Below are positions 8,624 through 19,592 of a stretch of 64,000 nt of DNA, in pieces. The first letter of the stretch is position 1; each line of letters begins with the position of its first letter. A program made the translations under genes and the position numbers. This stretch comes from Enterococcus larvae. Its GTDB lineage: Bacteria; Bacillota; Bacilli; Lactobacillales; Enterococcaceae. The stretch is from positions 220,976 through 284,975 of the forward strand of contig NZ_JAEDXU010000005.1 of NCBI RefSeq assembly GCF_017830045.1. The letters are read 5' to 3'. The notes beneath the pieces were generated by a model, which was not told the DNA's origin, searched no databases, and worked only from the letters and a program-made list of their open reading frames with translations.

Positions 8624-9799
8624 ATGTTAACATTACAAGGAAAATATAACGAAGCAGCAGTTTATACAGATTTAATAGGCGAAGGAACGATTGGCCAAAT
8701 CATCGGCTTATGTAATCAATCCTTTACAAAAGAAAGCAAAATCCGAATCATGCCGGACACCCATAGCGGTACTGGCTGCGTGATTGGAACAACTATGACG
8801 ATCGGTGATAAAATCGTCCCAAATTTAGTTGGCGTAGATATCGGCTGCGGCTTGTACGTTATAAAAATGAAAAAAAATATCAAGTTGAATTTCGATAAAT
8901 TGGATCGAATCATTCGTACAAGAATCCCAAATGGCAGCCAAACCCACAGCAAAGCAGCTGCGGACTTTGAACTGGGAACTATATATGCACCGATCCATAA
9001 GGGCTGGGCACTTAGAAGCTTGGGGACACTTGGAGGCGGCAATCATTTCATTGAAGTCAATGAAGGAGAGGATGGCTATTATTTAGTGATTCATAGTGGT
9101 AGTCGTGTTCTTGGAAAAGAAATTGCAGAATACCATCAGGAAGTGGCTTATCAAGCTTTATCAGACAGACGAAAAGAGCTGAAGCTTGAAAGAAAACATG
9201 CCGAGAAGAAAAATGATTTGAAGCGAGCAGCGGAACTAGAGCAGGAACGAGAAGAAATCAAGATGCCGTATGAGCTGTCTTATCTAACAGAAGAGGCAAT
9301 GACGCATTATTTGTCAGATATGAAGACCGCTCAAGCCTATGCGGCTGAAAATCGCCGTCTGATGGGGGAGATCATTTTAAAGGGAATGAAGTGGAAGAAA
9401 TCCATTGTTGACAGCTTTGATTGTCCTCATAACTATATCGACATGGAGCAGGGGATTCTGAGAAAAGGTGCTGTTTCAGCTCAGAAGAATCAACAGCTGA
9501 TCATACCGTTGAATATGAAGGATGGCAGTATACTTGGAATCGGCAAAGGAAATCCGGAATGGAATTATTCTGGTCCTCATGGTGCTGGTCGACAAATGAG
9601 TCGTTCCGAAGCAAAGAAGCAGATCAGCTTGGAAAGCTACCAGCATGTCATGAAAAATATCTGGACAACTTCAGTTTCAAAGAAAACTGTAGATGAGGCA
9701 CCAAAGGCTTACAAGCCGGTAAAACAGCTGCTGGAAGACATTAAGCCTGCTGTTGAAGTACAAGAAATCATTAAACCTCTATACAATTTTAAAGGCTGA
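8624..9799 (+). CDS. rtcB: RtcB-type RNA ligase
   Basis: RtcB joins RNA ends carrying 2',3'-cyclic phosphate or 3'-phosphate to 5'-OH using GTP and Mn2+. The 391-residue frame has the metal-site motifs GVDIGCG (with the conserved Cys), GGGNHFIE and IHSGSR. The PHGAGRQMSR segment holds the guanylated histidine. An expanded Lys/Glu-rich helical region sits at about 185-230. It is preceded by AGAGGAAACAG. No rtcA or archease gene is adjacent. In bacteria RtcB acts in tRNA or rRNA repair after ribonuclease damage. Confidence 0.93.
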   Translation: MLTLQGKYNEAAVYTDLIGEGTIGQIIGLCNQSFTKESKIRIMPDTHSGTGCVIGTTMTIGDKIVPNLVGVDIGCGLYVIKMKKNIKLNFDKLDRIIRTRIPNGSQTHSKAAADFELGTIYAPIHKGWALRSLGTLGGGNHFIEVNEGEDGYYLVIHSGSRVLGKEIAEYHQEVAYQALSDRRKELKLERKHAEKKNDLKRAAELEQEREEIKMPYELSYLTEEAMTHYLSDMKTAQAYAAENRRLMGEIILKGMKWKKSIVDSFDCPHNYIDMEQGILRKGAVSAQKNQQLIIPLNMKDGSILGIGKGNPEWNYSGPHGAGRQMSRSEAKKQISLESYQHVMKNIWTTSVSKKTVDEAPKAYKPVKQLLEDIKPAVEVQEIIKPLYNFKG

Positions 9800-9818
9800 T
9801 GATGGAGGAGGAAATATT

Positions 9819-10343
9819 TTGAGACAGAAAATCATTATGAAGAAAATATTGGCTTCAGAAAAACAGTTCTATAGAGAACTGCAAGGAGAGTTGATGAGTC
9901 TGGAGAATATGACAGCTGTCCAGCAGCAAAAGCTGGCACAGCTGTTATGGGAGGCTTTTCACGGATCAATCGATGATCTGGGCGAAACACCGGAAGAAAT
10001 GGAGCAGGAAGTGACAGAAATGATTGCTGGAAAATATGGTAAATTTCTTGGGAAGCACTCCTTTGCTCTTTTAGAAGAAAATAAGGAAGAGTTCCTAGGC
10101 TGTGTACTAGTCAGCTTTTTTCGGGAAATACCGCTGATCATCTACGTATCGGTAAGTCCGGCAGCACGAGGGCAAAAGCTATCAACAAAGATCATGAATC
10201 AAGTGATGCAGTCATTGGCACAGGAGTATGAAGCTGCCTATCTAGTCGTGATAGAAGAGAATCTTCCAGCGAGAAAGATTTATCAAGGCTTGGGATTTGA
10301 AGAAGTAGGCAGTGACTGGGACCGTGTATTGAATGAAAAGTGA
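9819..10343 (+). CDS. GNAT family N-acetyltransferase
   Basis: About 174 residues. A TTG at 9819 follows GGAGGAGG with good spacing; an ATG at 9837 is a weaker alternative. The GNAT core is visible as VSVSPAARGQKLSTKIM with a C-terminal YQGLGFEEVG. The N-terminal half is helical and charged. It starts 19 bp after rtcB and overlaps the next acetyltransferase by 11 bp, so rtcB and the two GNATs probably form one operon. Substrate unknown. Confidence 0.8.
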   Translation: MRQKIIMKKILASEKQFYRELQGELMSLENMTAVQQQKLAQLLWEAFHGSIDDLGETPEEMEQEVTEMIAGKYGKFLGKHSFALLEENKEEFLGCVLVSFFREIPLIIYVSVSPAARGQKLSTKIMNQVMQSLAQEYEAAYLVVIEENLPARKIYQGLGFEEVGSDWDRVLNEK

Positions 10344-10815
10344 AAAGAGGATTGATGCGAGGATGAACACTATCTATTTAAAACCAGTAACTACAGAAAA
10401 TATCGATGTCTGTCTATCGTTAGAGGTGTTGGAGGAGCAGCAGCATTTTGTAGCGCCTGTAGCAAAAAGTCTGGCTTATGCTTATGTAAATCAAGACTAT
10501 TGTCGACCATTTGGCATTTATGATGGAGAGAAAATTGTAGGTTATGTATCGACGATTTATGATCCGTCAGATGGGATGTACTGCATCTGGCATATGCTAG
10601 TTGATAGGAACGAGCAGGGAAAGGGATATGGAGCTGCAGGATTGGCAAAGGTCATTGAGTATTTCAAGTCTGAGCCTTTTGGTAAAGGGACAAGTATAGG
10701 GCTATCTTGTCATGAGCAAAACTCAACCGCTTTAGCTGTGTATCATAAACTTGGCTTTAAAGAAAATGGAGAAAAGGATGACGAGGGAGAGATAGTTTTA
10801 CTTCGTTCGTTGTAA
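10333..10815 (+). CDS. GNAT family N-acetyltransferase, SpeG-like
   Basis: A 160-residue acetyltransferase with the acetyl-CoA segment HMLVDRNEQGKGYGAAGL and the end motif YHKLGFKENGE. It most resembles spermine/spermidine-type GNATs, but that is only a fold-level guess. The ATG at 10333 lies inside the preceding gene; an internal ATG at 10363 begins MNTIYLKPVT and could be the real start. Neither has an ideal ribosome binding site. Confidence 0.8.
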   Translation: MKSEKRIDARMNTIYLKPVTTENIDVCLSLEVLEEQQHFVAPVAKSLAYAYVNQDYCRPFGIYDGEKIVGYVSTIYDPSDGMYCIWHMLVDRNEQGKGYGAAGLAKVIEYFKSEPFGKGTSIGLSCHEQNSTALAVYHKLGFKENGEKDDEGEIVLLRSL

Positions 10816-10837
10816 GCCAAACACGCAGAAAGAATAG

Positions 10838-10880
10838 AAAAAAGGTAAGCTGGACACTCGTGTCTGCTTACCTTTTTTGT
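10838..10880. terminator. Bidirectional terminator between convergent genes
   Basis: The stem AAAAGGTAAGC / GCTTACCTTTT with an inner GACAC-TC-GTGTC helix is A-rich before and T-rich after. It can therefore serve both the acetyltransferase operon and the minus-strand rpiR gene. Confidence 0.85.
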
Positions 10881-10892
10881 ACTTTTACAGAG

Positions 10893-11687
10893 TTATTTTT
10901 CAAACAGACTAACATATCTGCGGGTAAAATAATCGAAGAAGAAGGTCAGTGGATAAGTACCGATTTGTACATAATTTTCTTTTGTGACCCGAATCGTTTG
11001 AGTAAATTGATTGGTCAGTGTGTTCTTCGTATTTTGTGTGATAAAGATAGAGTCAGCGGGACTTTGACTAATCTTGCGCGTCAGCTCATGATTCTTTGTC
11101 AGTAATGTCCCATATGAAGAAATGACGATGATCAAGGCATTCTTGTCCAACTGATCGATCAGCTCTTTTTGCAGCTGCTCTGTTTCACCTATATAGAGGA
11201 TTTTCCTGCTGGAGAGAAAAGCAGATTGTACTTCTTTTGCCAGTTCAAGTGTTGAGCTGTAACCAATCAAAACGACTTCAGAAGCGACATGGATTTTATG
11301 GAGAAGTTGATCGATTTCCTCGATATCAATTGTTTTTAGAACATCATGGATCGATGCTGTGATCTCTTCGCTGTAACTAGTCAAGTAAGCCTTGGGATCT
11401 TTTTGAAGCAATCGAAAGTCCTTTTCATTCATTCGTAGGCCGCTGTAAGGGGTGATGCCATCAAGCTGCTGCAGCGCATCCCGTAAATCTGCAAAGGAAG
11501 CAAAACGAAAATGGCGACTAAAACGAGTTAGAGTAGCTGGAGAGACGTAACATTTTTCAGCAATTTCTGAAATCGTTAAGGAAGGAACTTCTTCCGGATG
11601 AGTCAGCAGAAAAAGAATGATCTTGGAATAGGTTGTTTCTTTTCCATGTGTATTCAAGTAAGTTAAAAAATCAAAAATATCGAACAT
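10893..11687 (-). CDS. RpiR family transcriptional regulator (HTH + SIS)
   Basis: About 264 residues. The N-terminal HTH has the helix pair LTISEIAEKCYVSPATLTRF (about 38-57). A sugar-phosphate-binding SIS domain follows at about 105-235, with VVLIGYSSTLELAKEV. The ATG at 11687 is preceded by GGAG at a long spacing; a TTG six codons earlier is possible. It is divergent from the phospho-beta-glucosidase gene and is probably its regulator, responding to a sugar phosphate. Confidence 0.88.
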   Translation of the reverse strand: MFDIFDFLTYLNTHGKETTYSKIILFLLTHPEEVPSLTISEIAEKCYVSPATLTRFSRHFRFASFADLRDALQQLDGITPYSGLRMNEKDFRLLQKDPKAYLTSYSEEITASIHDVLKTIDIEEIDQLLHKIHVASEVVLIGYSSTLELAKEVQSAFLSSRKILYIGETEQLQKELIDQLDKNALIIVISSYGTLLTKNHELTRKISQSPADSIFITQNTKNTLTNQFTQTIRVTKENYVQIGTYPLTFFFDYFTRRYVSLFEK

Positions 11688-11716
11688 AACCAATGAGCAC
11701 TCCAATCAATAGACTT

Positions 11717-13312
<1,596 letters not shown>

Positions 13313-13317
13313 CGATT

Positions 13318-13496
13318 AAAAGAGAGTGGGACAATAATCTGTTCCACTCTTTTTCATACCCTAAATCCGAATAAACGGCGAGTCAGAAGCAGCTCCTACG
13401 ACAGTAAGCCATTGCTTACAAAGTAAGCAGAGCAGATGCTGAAAAGTACCTACCTGGTGCTTGTAGCTAAACACTTCTGTTTCGGCCTCTTTTTTA
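13318..13496. repeat. Intergenic palindromic repeat, copy A
   Basis: About 179 bp between the convergent bgl and fni genes. It shares its ends with copies at 35.5, 50.3 and 54.0 kb: AGAGTGGGACAATAATC...CCACTCTTTT at one end, TAAATCCGAATAAACGGCG and GAGTCAGAAGCAGCTCCTAC inside, and TTGTAGCTAAACACTTCTG...CCTCTTTTTT at the other end. The centre is different here (GTAAGC / GCTTAC repeats). The outer hairpins with T-runs can terminate transcription from both sides. Confidence 0.85.
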
Positions 13497-13516
13497 TCAG
13501 TAAAGTTCTATAATTC

Positions 13517-14566
13517 TTAGTTATTTCGTTGAGCATAATGCTGCCAAGCAATTCCTCGGCTCTCACACCAGTCGATAATCGAGCGGTCGAAAATGAGGTC
13601 AGTTGTCAGTAAATCAGAAGTTTTTCTTTTTCCGAGAAGCGTATAAAGCATTTGGAGTTCTTCTTCCCACTGTCTGGTCAACTCAATTGCGGCATCAAGC
13701 CCATGAGTGAGTAATTCATTCAAGAGAGTGCCGGCTATACCAACGCTTTTTGCACCTAGGCTTAGGCACTTGATGATGTCCAGTGAATTCCGGATTCCAC
13801 CGGAGGACAGTATGGTCATATCCTTTTGATGATTGGAGGACTCTACTAGTGAAAGTACGGTTGATTGTCCCCAATCACTTAGAAAGTCCAGCTCTCGCTT
13901 TTTACGACGGGCATTTTCGATTTGAGTGAAGCTTGTACCACCTTGCCCGCTGATATCAACCGCTGTTACTCCTGTCTGATAGAGCTGATCGATCGTTTCA
14001 CTACTCATACCAAAACCAACTTCCTTAACGATCACAGGTACCTTAAGTCTGCTAGTGATTTCTTCAATCGATTCCAGCCAGCTGCTGAAATTTCGATCGC
14101 CTTCCGGCATAACAAGCTCTTGCGGTGCATTGAGATGGATCTGCAATCCATCTGCTTCGACTAGCCTGACCGCTGCTTCAGCATCCTTTAAAGAAGCACC
14201 AGCTCCGATATTTGCGAAAATCACGCCATTTGGATTTTCTTTGCGCACAACAGAAAAAGAATCAGCTGTATCTGGATTCTTCACTGCTGCACTAACGGAG
14301 CCAGTGGCAATCATGACGCCGGTTTCTCTTGCAATGATTCCCAACTGGCGATTGACTTCTTTTGTTTTTTCACTACCGCCAGTCATGGCATTGATATAAA
14401 ACGGCTGAGGAAAAGAAAATCCCAAAAAAGCAGTAGAGATATCCGCCATGTCCAAATCAATTTCAGGCAATGAATGGTGGACAAAACGAATGTGATCAAA
14501 ATCATTTTCTCGTTCCCTGTGAAAAGCTTTTGCTAAAGAAAGGTGTTCATCCTTTCGGTTCATCAT
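13517..14566 (-). CDS. fni: Type 2 isopentenyl-diphosphate delta-isomerase
   Basis: An FMN- and NADPH-dependent enzyme interconverting IPP and DMAPP, the last step of this operon's pathway. The 349 residues contain RKDEHLSLA at the N-terminus, NAMTGGS, the phosphate/FMN-binding segments VKEVGFGMS and GGTSFT, and [13 protein letters not shown]. The start is the ATG at 14566, 7 nt after GGAGGT. The longer frame reaching 14593 would overlap mvaK2 further and has no better signal. It is the last gene of the minus-strand mevalonate operon and overlaps mvaK2 by 20 bp. Confidence 0.95.
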   Translation of the reverse strand: MMNRKDEHLSLAKAFHRERENDFDHIRFVHHSLPEIDLDMADISTAFLGFSFPQPFYINAMTGGSEKTKEVNRQLGIIARETGVMIATGSVSAAVKNPDTADSFSVVRKENPNGVIFANIGAGASLKDAEAAVRLVEADGLQIHLNAPQELVMPEGDRNFSSWLESIEEITSRLKVPVIVKEVGFGMSSETIDQLYQTGVTAVDISGQGGTSFTQIENARRKKRELDFLSDWGQSTVLSLVESSNHQKDMTILSSGGIRNSLDIIKCLSLGAKSVGIAGTLLNELLTHGLDAAIELTRQWEEELQMLYTLLGKRKTSDLLTTDLIFDRSIIDWCESRGIAWQHYAQRNN

Positions 14567-15644
14567 GTTCTTGACCTCCATAAAAATAGACATGCAGCGG
14601 TAATGGTGTGAGCTCTTGTTTTTCCCAAGCGCTGACTAATGGCAAAATTCCTGATTTTTGTTTGAACAGTACGATACCGCAATCACCGCCTCCGGCACCA
14701 GATGACTTTGCAGCCCCGCCAAATTGTTCAGCCAGATCACAAAGCTTCTTAAGGGCTGGGGTTTCAATGACCACGCCAGTCAAATCAGTCAGTTGAAGCA
14801 GTAGTTGACGATTTTCTCTCAATGCAGCCTGAATGGTGTCGATGTCGTTGCTCTTAAAGCCTTGAATCATTTGCGTCACACATTCTCTGCTTTTATCCAG
14901 AAAGGTTTGGTAAGATAATTCCTTATCCCCTTTAGAACGATGAACTTGATCCACTAGATCAGAGGTTGATGCTGGACTCCCTGTCCAGCCAATCAACAAT
15001 CTGAGATGCTTCGGTACAGCCAGTGACTCAATCATCAAATCAGGCCAGTCACTGATGAGCAGTTCGTGGAGTGTCTGTTCTTCCGATTGTTTTCTGACCC
15101 ATTGATGATCAAAGGTGGAAAAAGCAATCCAACCGCCATAACAGCTGGCTGCAATATCTCCACAGGAGCCGTTTCCCTGTACGGCTAAATGGGCCAAAGC
15201 CGACAGCTTGAAGATTTTTTCATTGTCTAAGCCTAACTGATAGAAGGCATTCAGAGCTTTCACAGTGGCGACGGTTACCGCTCCGCTTGATCCCAATCCA
15301 TATTTTCGCCCGCTTGCATTATCAAGCTCACTGGTTACTTTCAAATGATAGAAGGAAAGGGGTGCATCCTGCTCCTGTGCATATTTTTCGGTCAGGTGGA
15401 TCGCTGCCAGGATATAGTGAAATGGATTTTCTCGAATATCTAAAACTAGTTCATTGTTTTTTCTGGTCCAGCGTACAGGAATCGAGCGGTACTGCTCTGA
15501 TTGGATACTGCCCTCGTCCTGTGCTTTTTCAAGAGTAACTGTTACAAATTGATCAACAGCAACAATCACGGCAGGATGTCCTGGCTCAACGACAGCGTAC
15601 TCACCTGAAATAAACAGCTTTCCGGGTGCTGAAATCTCAATCAT
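14547..15644 (-). CDS. mvaK2: Phosphomevalonate kinase
   Basis: A GHMP-family kinase that phosphorylates mevalonate 5-phosphate to the diphosphate with ATP. The 365 residues begin with [20 protein letters not shown] (substrate and fold motif 1). They contain the ATP-binding [16 protein letters not shown] (about 135-150) and end with the [11 protein letters not shown] motif 3. It starts within the last codons of mvaD (8-bp overlap), showing translational coupling. Confidence 0.96.
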   Translation of the reverse strand: MIEISAPGKLFISGEYAVVEPGHPAVIVAVDQFVTVTLEKAQDEGSIQSEQYRSIPVRWTRKNNELVLDIRENPFHYILAAIHLTEKYAQEQDAPLSFYHLKVTSELDNASGRKYGLGSSGAVTVATVKALNAFYQLGLDNEKIFKLSALAHLAVQGNGSCGDIAASCYGGWIAFSTFDHQWVRKQSEEQTLHELLISDWPDLMIESLAVPKHLRLLIGWTGSPASTSDLVDQVHRSKGDKELSYQTFLDKSRECVTQMIQGFKSNDIDTIQAALRENRQLLLQLTDLTGVVIETPALKKLCDLAEQFGGAAKSSGAGGGDCGIVLFKQKSGILPLVSAWEKQELTPLPLHVYFYGGQEHDEPKG

Positions 15645-16638
15645 GTGTCAACGACCTTTCCGAATTTAAAATCTCTATACCTGGTCCGGCACTTGCCATG
15701 ACCAGTTGGTTTTCACTGAACTGTTCAGTGAACTGCGCCAACAATCTCGCCTGATTTTTTTTCTGTACTAAGACCTTGACATTGGGTCCCGCATCCATCG
15801 TGAAGTAACAGGAGATCCCTTCTGCACGGCAAGCACGAACGAGATTCATCGCTTTCAGACTATCTGGAGACCAGTAGGTAAATGGCGGCATTGCACCGAG
15901 TGTAGTTGCATGCATGCGAAGCGCGTTAGCTTCAGCAGTTTCCCCTAAGGATACGAAGTTCTTTTCTTTGATTGCTTGTTTGGCTGTTATCAGATCTTCA
16001 GCTGCAGCTGTCAGCCAGCCTTGATAAAAGACAGAGGTTTCGACTGTTCGTTTCATGCCGTCTCTGCTGGATACATCCTTTTGCGCATCATCCACCAGAA
16101 CAAACAGCATTGCCAGCTCATCCTCCCATGAATCGGAAGAAACTTGAACGGCGTAGGAGGTGTCATCTGAATCCCCCTTTTGCCACTCTGCAAAGCCGCC
16201 GAAAATACTACGACAAGCTGAACCAGAGCCTCTTCGTGCCAATCTAGATAACTCTTCAGGTGTAAGGGATAGATCCAATGCTGCATTACAGGCCCCTGCT
16301 AATGCAGCTAATCCACTGGCGGAAGAAGCTAATCCAGCCGCTGTAGGTACAAAATTCTTGCTGGTTACTTCAGCGAAAAGAGGAACATCATACTTATGTC
16401 GTACAATATCAAGAAAGCTGCTGATTTTTTTAGTCTGAGCGTCATCTTGCAATTGACCATCTAAATAAAAGCGATCAGTTGGAAGCTCAGGTGTGAACTG
16501 AACACTGGTTTCAGTATAAAAAGCATCCAAGGTCAAAGAAAGGCTGTTGTTCATTGGTAGGATCAATCGATCATCCTTTTTGCCCCAGTATTTGATTAAA
16601 GCAATATTTGTATAGGCCCGTGCCTTTCCAATGTTCAT
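15637..16638 (-). CDS. mvaD: Diphosphomevalonate decarboxylase
   Basis: This GHMP enzyme makes isopentenyl diphosphate from mevalonate diphosphate using ATP. The 333 residues start at ATG 16638, in a 4-bp ATGA overlap with mvaK1 and behind GGAGGCACAATC. Diagnostic segments are RAYTNIALIKYWGK at the N-terminus, TAAGLASSASGLAALA for ATP binding, and FTMDAGPNVKVL with the catalytic aspartate. Confidence 0.96.
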   Translation of the reverse strand: MNIGKARAYTNIALIKYWGKKDDRLILPMNNSLSLTLDAFYTETSVQFTPELPTDRFYLDGQLQDDAQTKKISSFLDIVRHKYDVPLFAEVTSKNFVPTAAGLASSASGLAALAGACNAALDLSLTPEELSRLARRGSGSACRSIFGGFAEWQKGDSDDTSYAVQVSSDSWEDELAMLFVLVDDAQKDVSSRDGMKRTVETSVFYQGWLTAAAEDLITAKQAIKEKNFVSLGETAEANALRMHATTLGAMPPFTYWSPDSLKAMNLVRACRAEGISCYFTMDAGPNVKVLVQKKNQARLLAQFTEQFSENQLVMASAGPGIEILNSERSLTHD

Positions 16639-17576
16639 GATTGTGCCTCCAATGATTGAATCCATGTATTTACTGCGCCGACTTCCGTAAAGGCGTCAGC
16701 AATCTTTTCAGCAGATGCTTGTGAGTCTGCTAATGCAATCACACAACCACCACGACCGCCACCGGTCAATTTTGCGCCAAGTGCCCCTTGTCTCTTTGCT
16801 GCTTCGACTAGATGCTCGATCATCGGATGACTGACCGTTAGCTCAGCCAGTATCAGTTGTGCCTGATCCATTGCTGTTCCAAGCTGTGGTGCATCATTTG
16901 CCATAATTGCTTGCTTACTGCGTTGAGTAAGTTCTCCCAGAGCTTCGATTTTTTTGCCGACAGTCATTCTATCTGTTTCAAATAGATGAGCGACATCTTT
17001 AACCGCTTCTCGTGTCTGTCCCTTGATTCCAGTATCAGCTACAATCAGCCAAGTGTTTTTCAAATCCATAGGGAAAAGACTAAGTTCCTGTCCTTTTACA
17101 AAAAAGATAGGCTGACTACCGCTTGTTGCAGCAGCATCGATACCACTAGGATTTCCATGAGCAATTTTTTCCGCCTGATTGACCAGTACAGCGAGCTCTT
17201 CATCTGTCGCTGAGTAGTCATAATAATCAAAAATACTGCGGATCACAGAAACAGCAACAGCTGCACTTGACCCCATACCTCTTTCCGGTGGAATCGTACT
17301 TGTGATTGTAAAGGAGAAGAAATCCTCCCTATTTAAAAATGCCAATGTTTGAATAATACTTTCTTTTATATTATGAAGCTGCTTAGGTGCTTTTGACAGA
17401 CTGCCTGAGAAATACGCACAATCCAGCAGCATTTCCTCAGCTGGTTCCGCAATCGTCGTCACAGCAGCAGCGTGAAAGGGAAAAGCAATGGCTGGTTCTC
17501 CGTAAACAACAGCGTGTTCACCCATCAGGATAATTTTACCTGTGGCAGTGCCGATCCCTGAGTTATTGTTTTTCAT
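16635..17576 (-). CDS. mvaK1: Mevalonate kinase
   Basis: A GHMP kinase that phosphorylates mevalonate and starts this operon's pathway. From the ATG at 17576 it has 313 residues; the ATG three codons earlier directly abuts AAAGG, so the inner one, with an 8-nt spacing, is better. Motifs are GKIILMGEHAVVYGEPAIA, PPERGMGSSAAVAVSVIR (ATP loop) and KLTGGGRGGCVIAL near the end. It follows the TctA-like gene by 18 bp, so the two are probably co-transcribed. Confidence 0.96.
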   Translation of the reverse strand: MKNNNSGIGTATGKIILMGEHAVVYGEPAIAFPFHAAAVTTIAEPAEEMLLDCAYFSGSLSKAPKQLHNIKESIIQTLAFLNREDFFSFTITSTIPPERGMGSSAAVAVSVIRSIFDYYDYSATDEELAVLVNQAEKIAHGNPSGIDAAATSGSQPIFFVKGQELSLFPMDLKNTWLIVADTGIKGQTREAVKDVAHLFETDRMTVGKKIEALGELTQRSKQAIMANDAPQLGTAMDQAQLILAELTVSHPMIEHLVEAAKRQGALGAKLTGGGRGGCVIALADSQASAEKIADAFTEVGAVNTWIQSLEAQS

Positions 17577-17594
17577 TTGATACATCCTTTTACA

Positions 17595-18950
17595 TTAAAA
17601 TAATAAGTGAGTGGCGATCCATGGTGCAGCATAAAGGATCATGAACTGAACGCCGTAGTTGACCCCCATATTGTTCAGCGTGCCGCAGACGATCCCAACA
17701 AGTAGGACGCCGAAAATATTGATAAGACCTGCATCCATATAGGCAAGCAGAAGAATAAAGCCAATGAATAGTCCTAAGATCGCTTCATGAGGGATCTTTT
17801 TCAATACAAAAGCAGTCATCTGCTGTGCGTATTTCATGGCAATAAAGTAAGTAACAATAGAAGCAATCACTGCCGCTAATAAAATAGAAAAGATAAATTC
17901 ATTTCGTGAAAGCAGATGATGGATATTATTATCCAACGTAAATACAGGTGGTGCATTAAATAGAGCATTTGCCGGACCGACTGCCACAGGTGATAGTGGA
18001 ATCCCTAAAGCAATCAATGGAATGATCACACCGGAAAGATATGTTGCATGAGACAACGCACTCATTGAAGTGATGGCCATGCTGGCTTTTTTCACAGGAT
18101 CTTTTTCTTTATTCGCTGCAATCTCTCCAAAAAGAATCGTTAGTCCAACTGGGCTGAGGAAAAAGAGAAAATTGGACAACAGAGAAACGAGTGCACTGGT
18201 TCCAGCTTCTTTTTTTGTTACAGTTTTTAAAGGGTGCTTCAAGCTGCCCTCTTCGTTGACTCTTTTTATAGTAATTTTCTTTTTCGCATGTCGAGGAAGC
18301 TGGTCCCGCTTTTGCTTATTCAAAAGACCTAATAAAGAAACAATCAATGGTCCTATGGTGATTCCTAAAAAGAAGGAAGTCGTAACATTTTTTTCCTGAG
18401 GAACTGCCCCAATCCCCCAATATAAATAACGCAATCCTTGAAAAAGAAGAGCTAAGGGAATGATGCTGAGTAGTGCGAATAATTTGTTTTTCCCAATCAG
18501 CGCCAGAAAAATTGCCCCGAACACAAAAAGCAAAGAGGCGTAAGCCTTAACAGACTCAGAAAATGGCGCTAGAATATTTGCCAGCAGAAGACTGACAGGG
18601 ATCGCAATCACGGTTCCAATGATGGAGCCAGTCGCCATTTTCTTGATACTGGTAGCTGCCAACCCTTTTTCCTTTAGAAAAAGGGCATGCTCGATCATAG
18701 GAGTAGACATCACTCCGCCTGGTAAGCCAACGAGTGCTGTCGGGATAGCATTCATCAAGTTCAGTGTAATAATTGCTGCGATAAAGAAGGTCAAAACAAC
18801 AATCGGTTTAACACCTGAAAGAACTAACGCCAATGTGACAGGCATCAATACGGATGTTTCATCTGTGCCGGGAACAAAGCCGATGAATGTATAAAGAACA
18901 ATAGCGCCGAAAATTGCCAACAGCATTTGCAGAAGTAAAGAAATATCCAT
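17595..18950 (-). CDS. TctA-family membrane permease
   Basis: A 451-residue, highly hydrophobic protein with about 10-12 membrane helices. It carries TctA/DUF112-type features: a FVPGTDETSVLMPVTLAL glycine/proline-rich segment near the start, VGLPGGVMSTPMIEHAL, and a second GIPLSPVAVGPANALF repeat. TctA subunits carry carboxylates in tripartite tricarboxylate transporters, but no TctC-type periplasmic binding protein is nearby. It lies directly upstream of mvaK1 in the same orientation. The substrate is unknown; a link to isoprenoid metabolism is only suggested by position. Confidence 0.75.
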   Translation of the reverse strand: MDISLLLQMLLAIFGAIVLYTFIGFVPGTDETSVLMPVTLALVLSGVKPIVVLTFFIAAIITLNLMNAIPTALVGLPGGVMSTPMIEHALFLKEKGLAATSIKKMATGSIIGTVIAIPVSLLLANILAPFSESVKAYASLLFVFGAIFLALIGKNKLFALLSIIPLALLFQGLRYLYWGIGAVPQEKNVTTSFFLGITIGPLIVSLLGLLNKQKRDQLPRHAKKKITIKRVNEEGSLKHPLKTVTKKEAGTSALVSLLSNFLFFLSPVGLTILFGEIAANKEKDPVKKASMAITSMSALSHATYLSGVIIPLIALGIPLSPVAVGPANALFNAPPVFTLDNNIHHLLSRNEFIFSILLAAVIASIVTYFIAMKYAQQMTAFVLKKIPHEAILGLFIGFILLLAYMDAGLINIFGVLLVGIVCGTLNNMGVNYGVQFMILYAAPWIATHLLF

Positions 18951-18952
18951 GA

Positions 18953-19177
18953 TTATTCCTCCTCCTCAATCACTGTACGTTTCGGTTTGATGATAAAAGT
19001 AGTGATCAAAAACCCTAAAACCGCTCCGCCAAGACCAAAAAAGAGCTGTTTTGTCTGATCAGAGGCTGGTGCAAGGAAAAAGCCTCCCATAGTAAAAACA
19101 CTGCATAAAACAATTGCAAGGATCAAATCCTTGATCATAACGAGATCTCCCCAGATCTCAATAAATTCTTTCTTCAA
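18953..19177 (-). CDS. Small two-helix membrane protein
   Basis: 74 residues from a TTG at 19177, which follows AAAGGAG by 7 nt. A later ATG at 19138 (after GGGGAGATC) would give 61 residues. Two membrane helices are visible (about 17-35 and 44-62), and the C-terminus is charged (KPKRTVIEEEE). It ends 2 bp before the TctA-like gene. It may be the small membrane partner corresponding to TctB, but it has only two helices and no recognisable TctB motif. Confidence 0.7.
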   Translation of the reverse strand: MKKEFIEIWGDLVMIKDLILAIVLCSVFTMGGFFLAPASDQTKQLFFGLGGAVLGFLITTFIIKPKRTVIEEEE

Positions 19178-19374
19178 TTTTTTTCTCCTTTCGATTTGTG
19201 AAACAGAAAAGGTTGTGATAGAACCGCACAACTCCTAAAAACACATCGATTGCTCCAAAAATAGCTTCCTATATTTTTGTGAGTATTTGACATATTTCCG
19301 AGAAAATCGCTTTTACATTCACGGTTCTCGGCCTGCTGCAATCCTTGAAGCAGGGAGGAGCTTTGGGACATCAT
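19178..19374 (-). promoter_or_regulatory. Long structured leader of the TctA-mevalonate operon
   Basis: About 200 nt on the minus strand precede the first gene. They hold the paired segments CCGAGAA / TTCTCGG (about 24 nt apart) and a CTGC / GCAG hairpin. The 66-codon frame covering it lacks a ribosome binding site and family features, so I read it as untranslated. No named riboswitch class was recognised. Confidence 0.35.
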
Positions 19375-19410
19375 TTATTATGATAGTCAACACAACCTAT
19401 ATCCAGTGAA

Positions 19411-19460
19411 CAAAAAAGAATGCAGACTCAATACCTTAGCATCAGCCTGCAATTTTTTAT
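19411..19460. terminator. Bidirectional terminator downstream of the pentapeptide gene
   Basis: Stem GCAGACT / AGCCTGC (one mismatch) has a T-run on each strand (AAAAAAG on the left, TTTTTTA on the right). It ends the minus-strand pentapeptide gene. Confidence 0.7.
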
Positions 19461-19592
19461 GATTTCACAAGTTGAACCTTCATTAGTTTATCGAAAAAGA
19501 GAAGGCAAGTAAAAGAATTTTACTTATTTCTAAAGAAAACGTTAAGCCCGACAGTAAGGGATTTGCGGGATTTTTAGGGATAAAATAACACG

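Noticed and set aside
19174..19374. 66-codon minus-strand ORF before the small membrane protein
   Set aside because: Composition is not protein-like and no ribosome binding site precedes it; more likely a structured leader.
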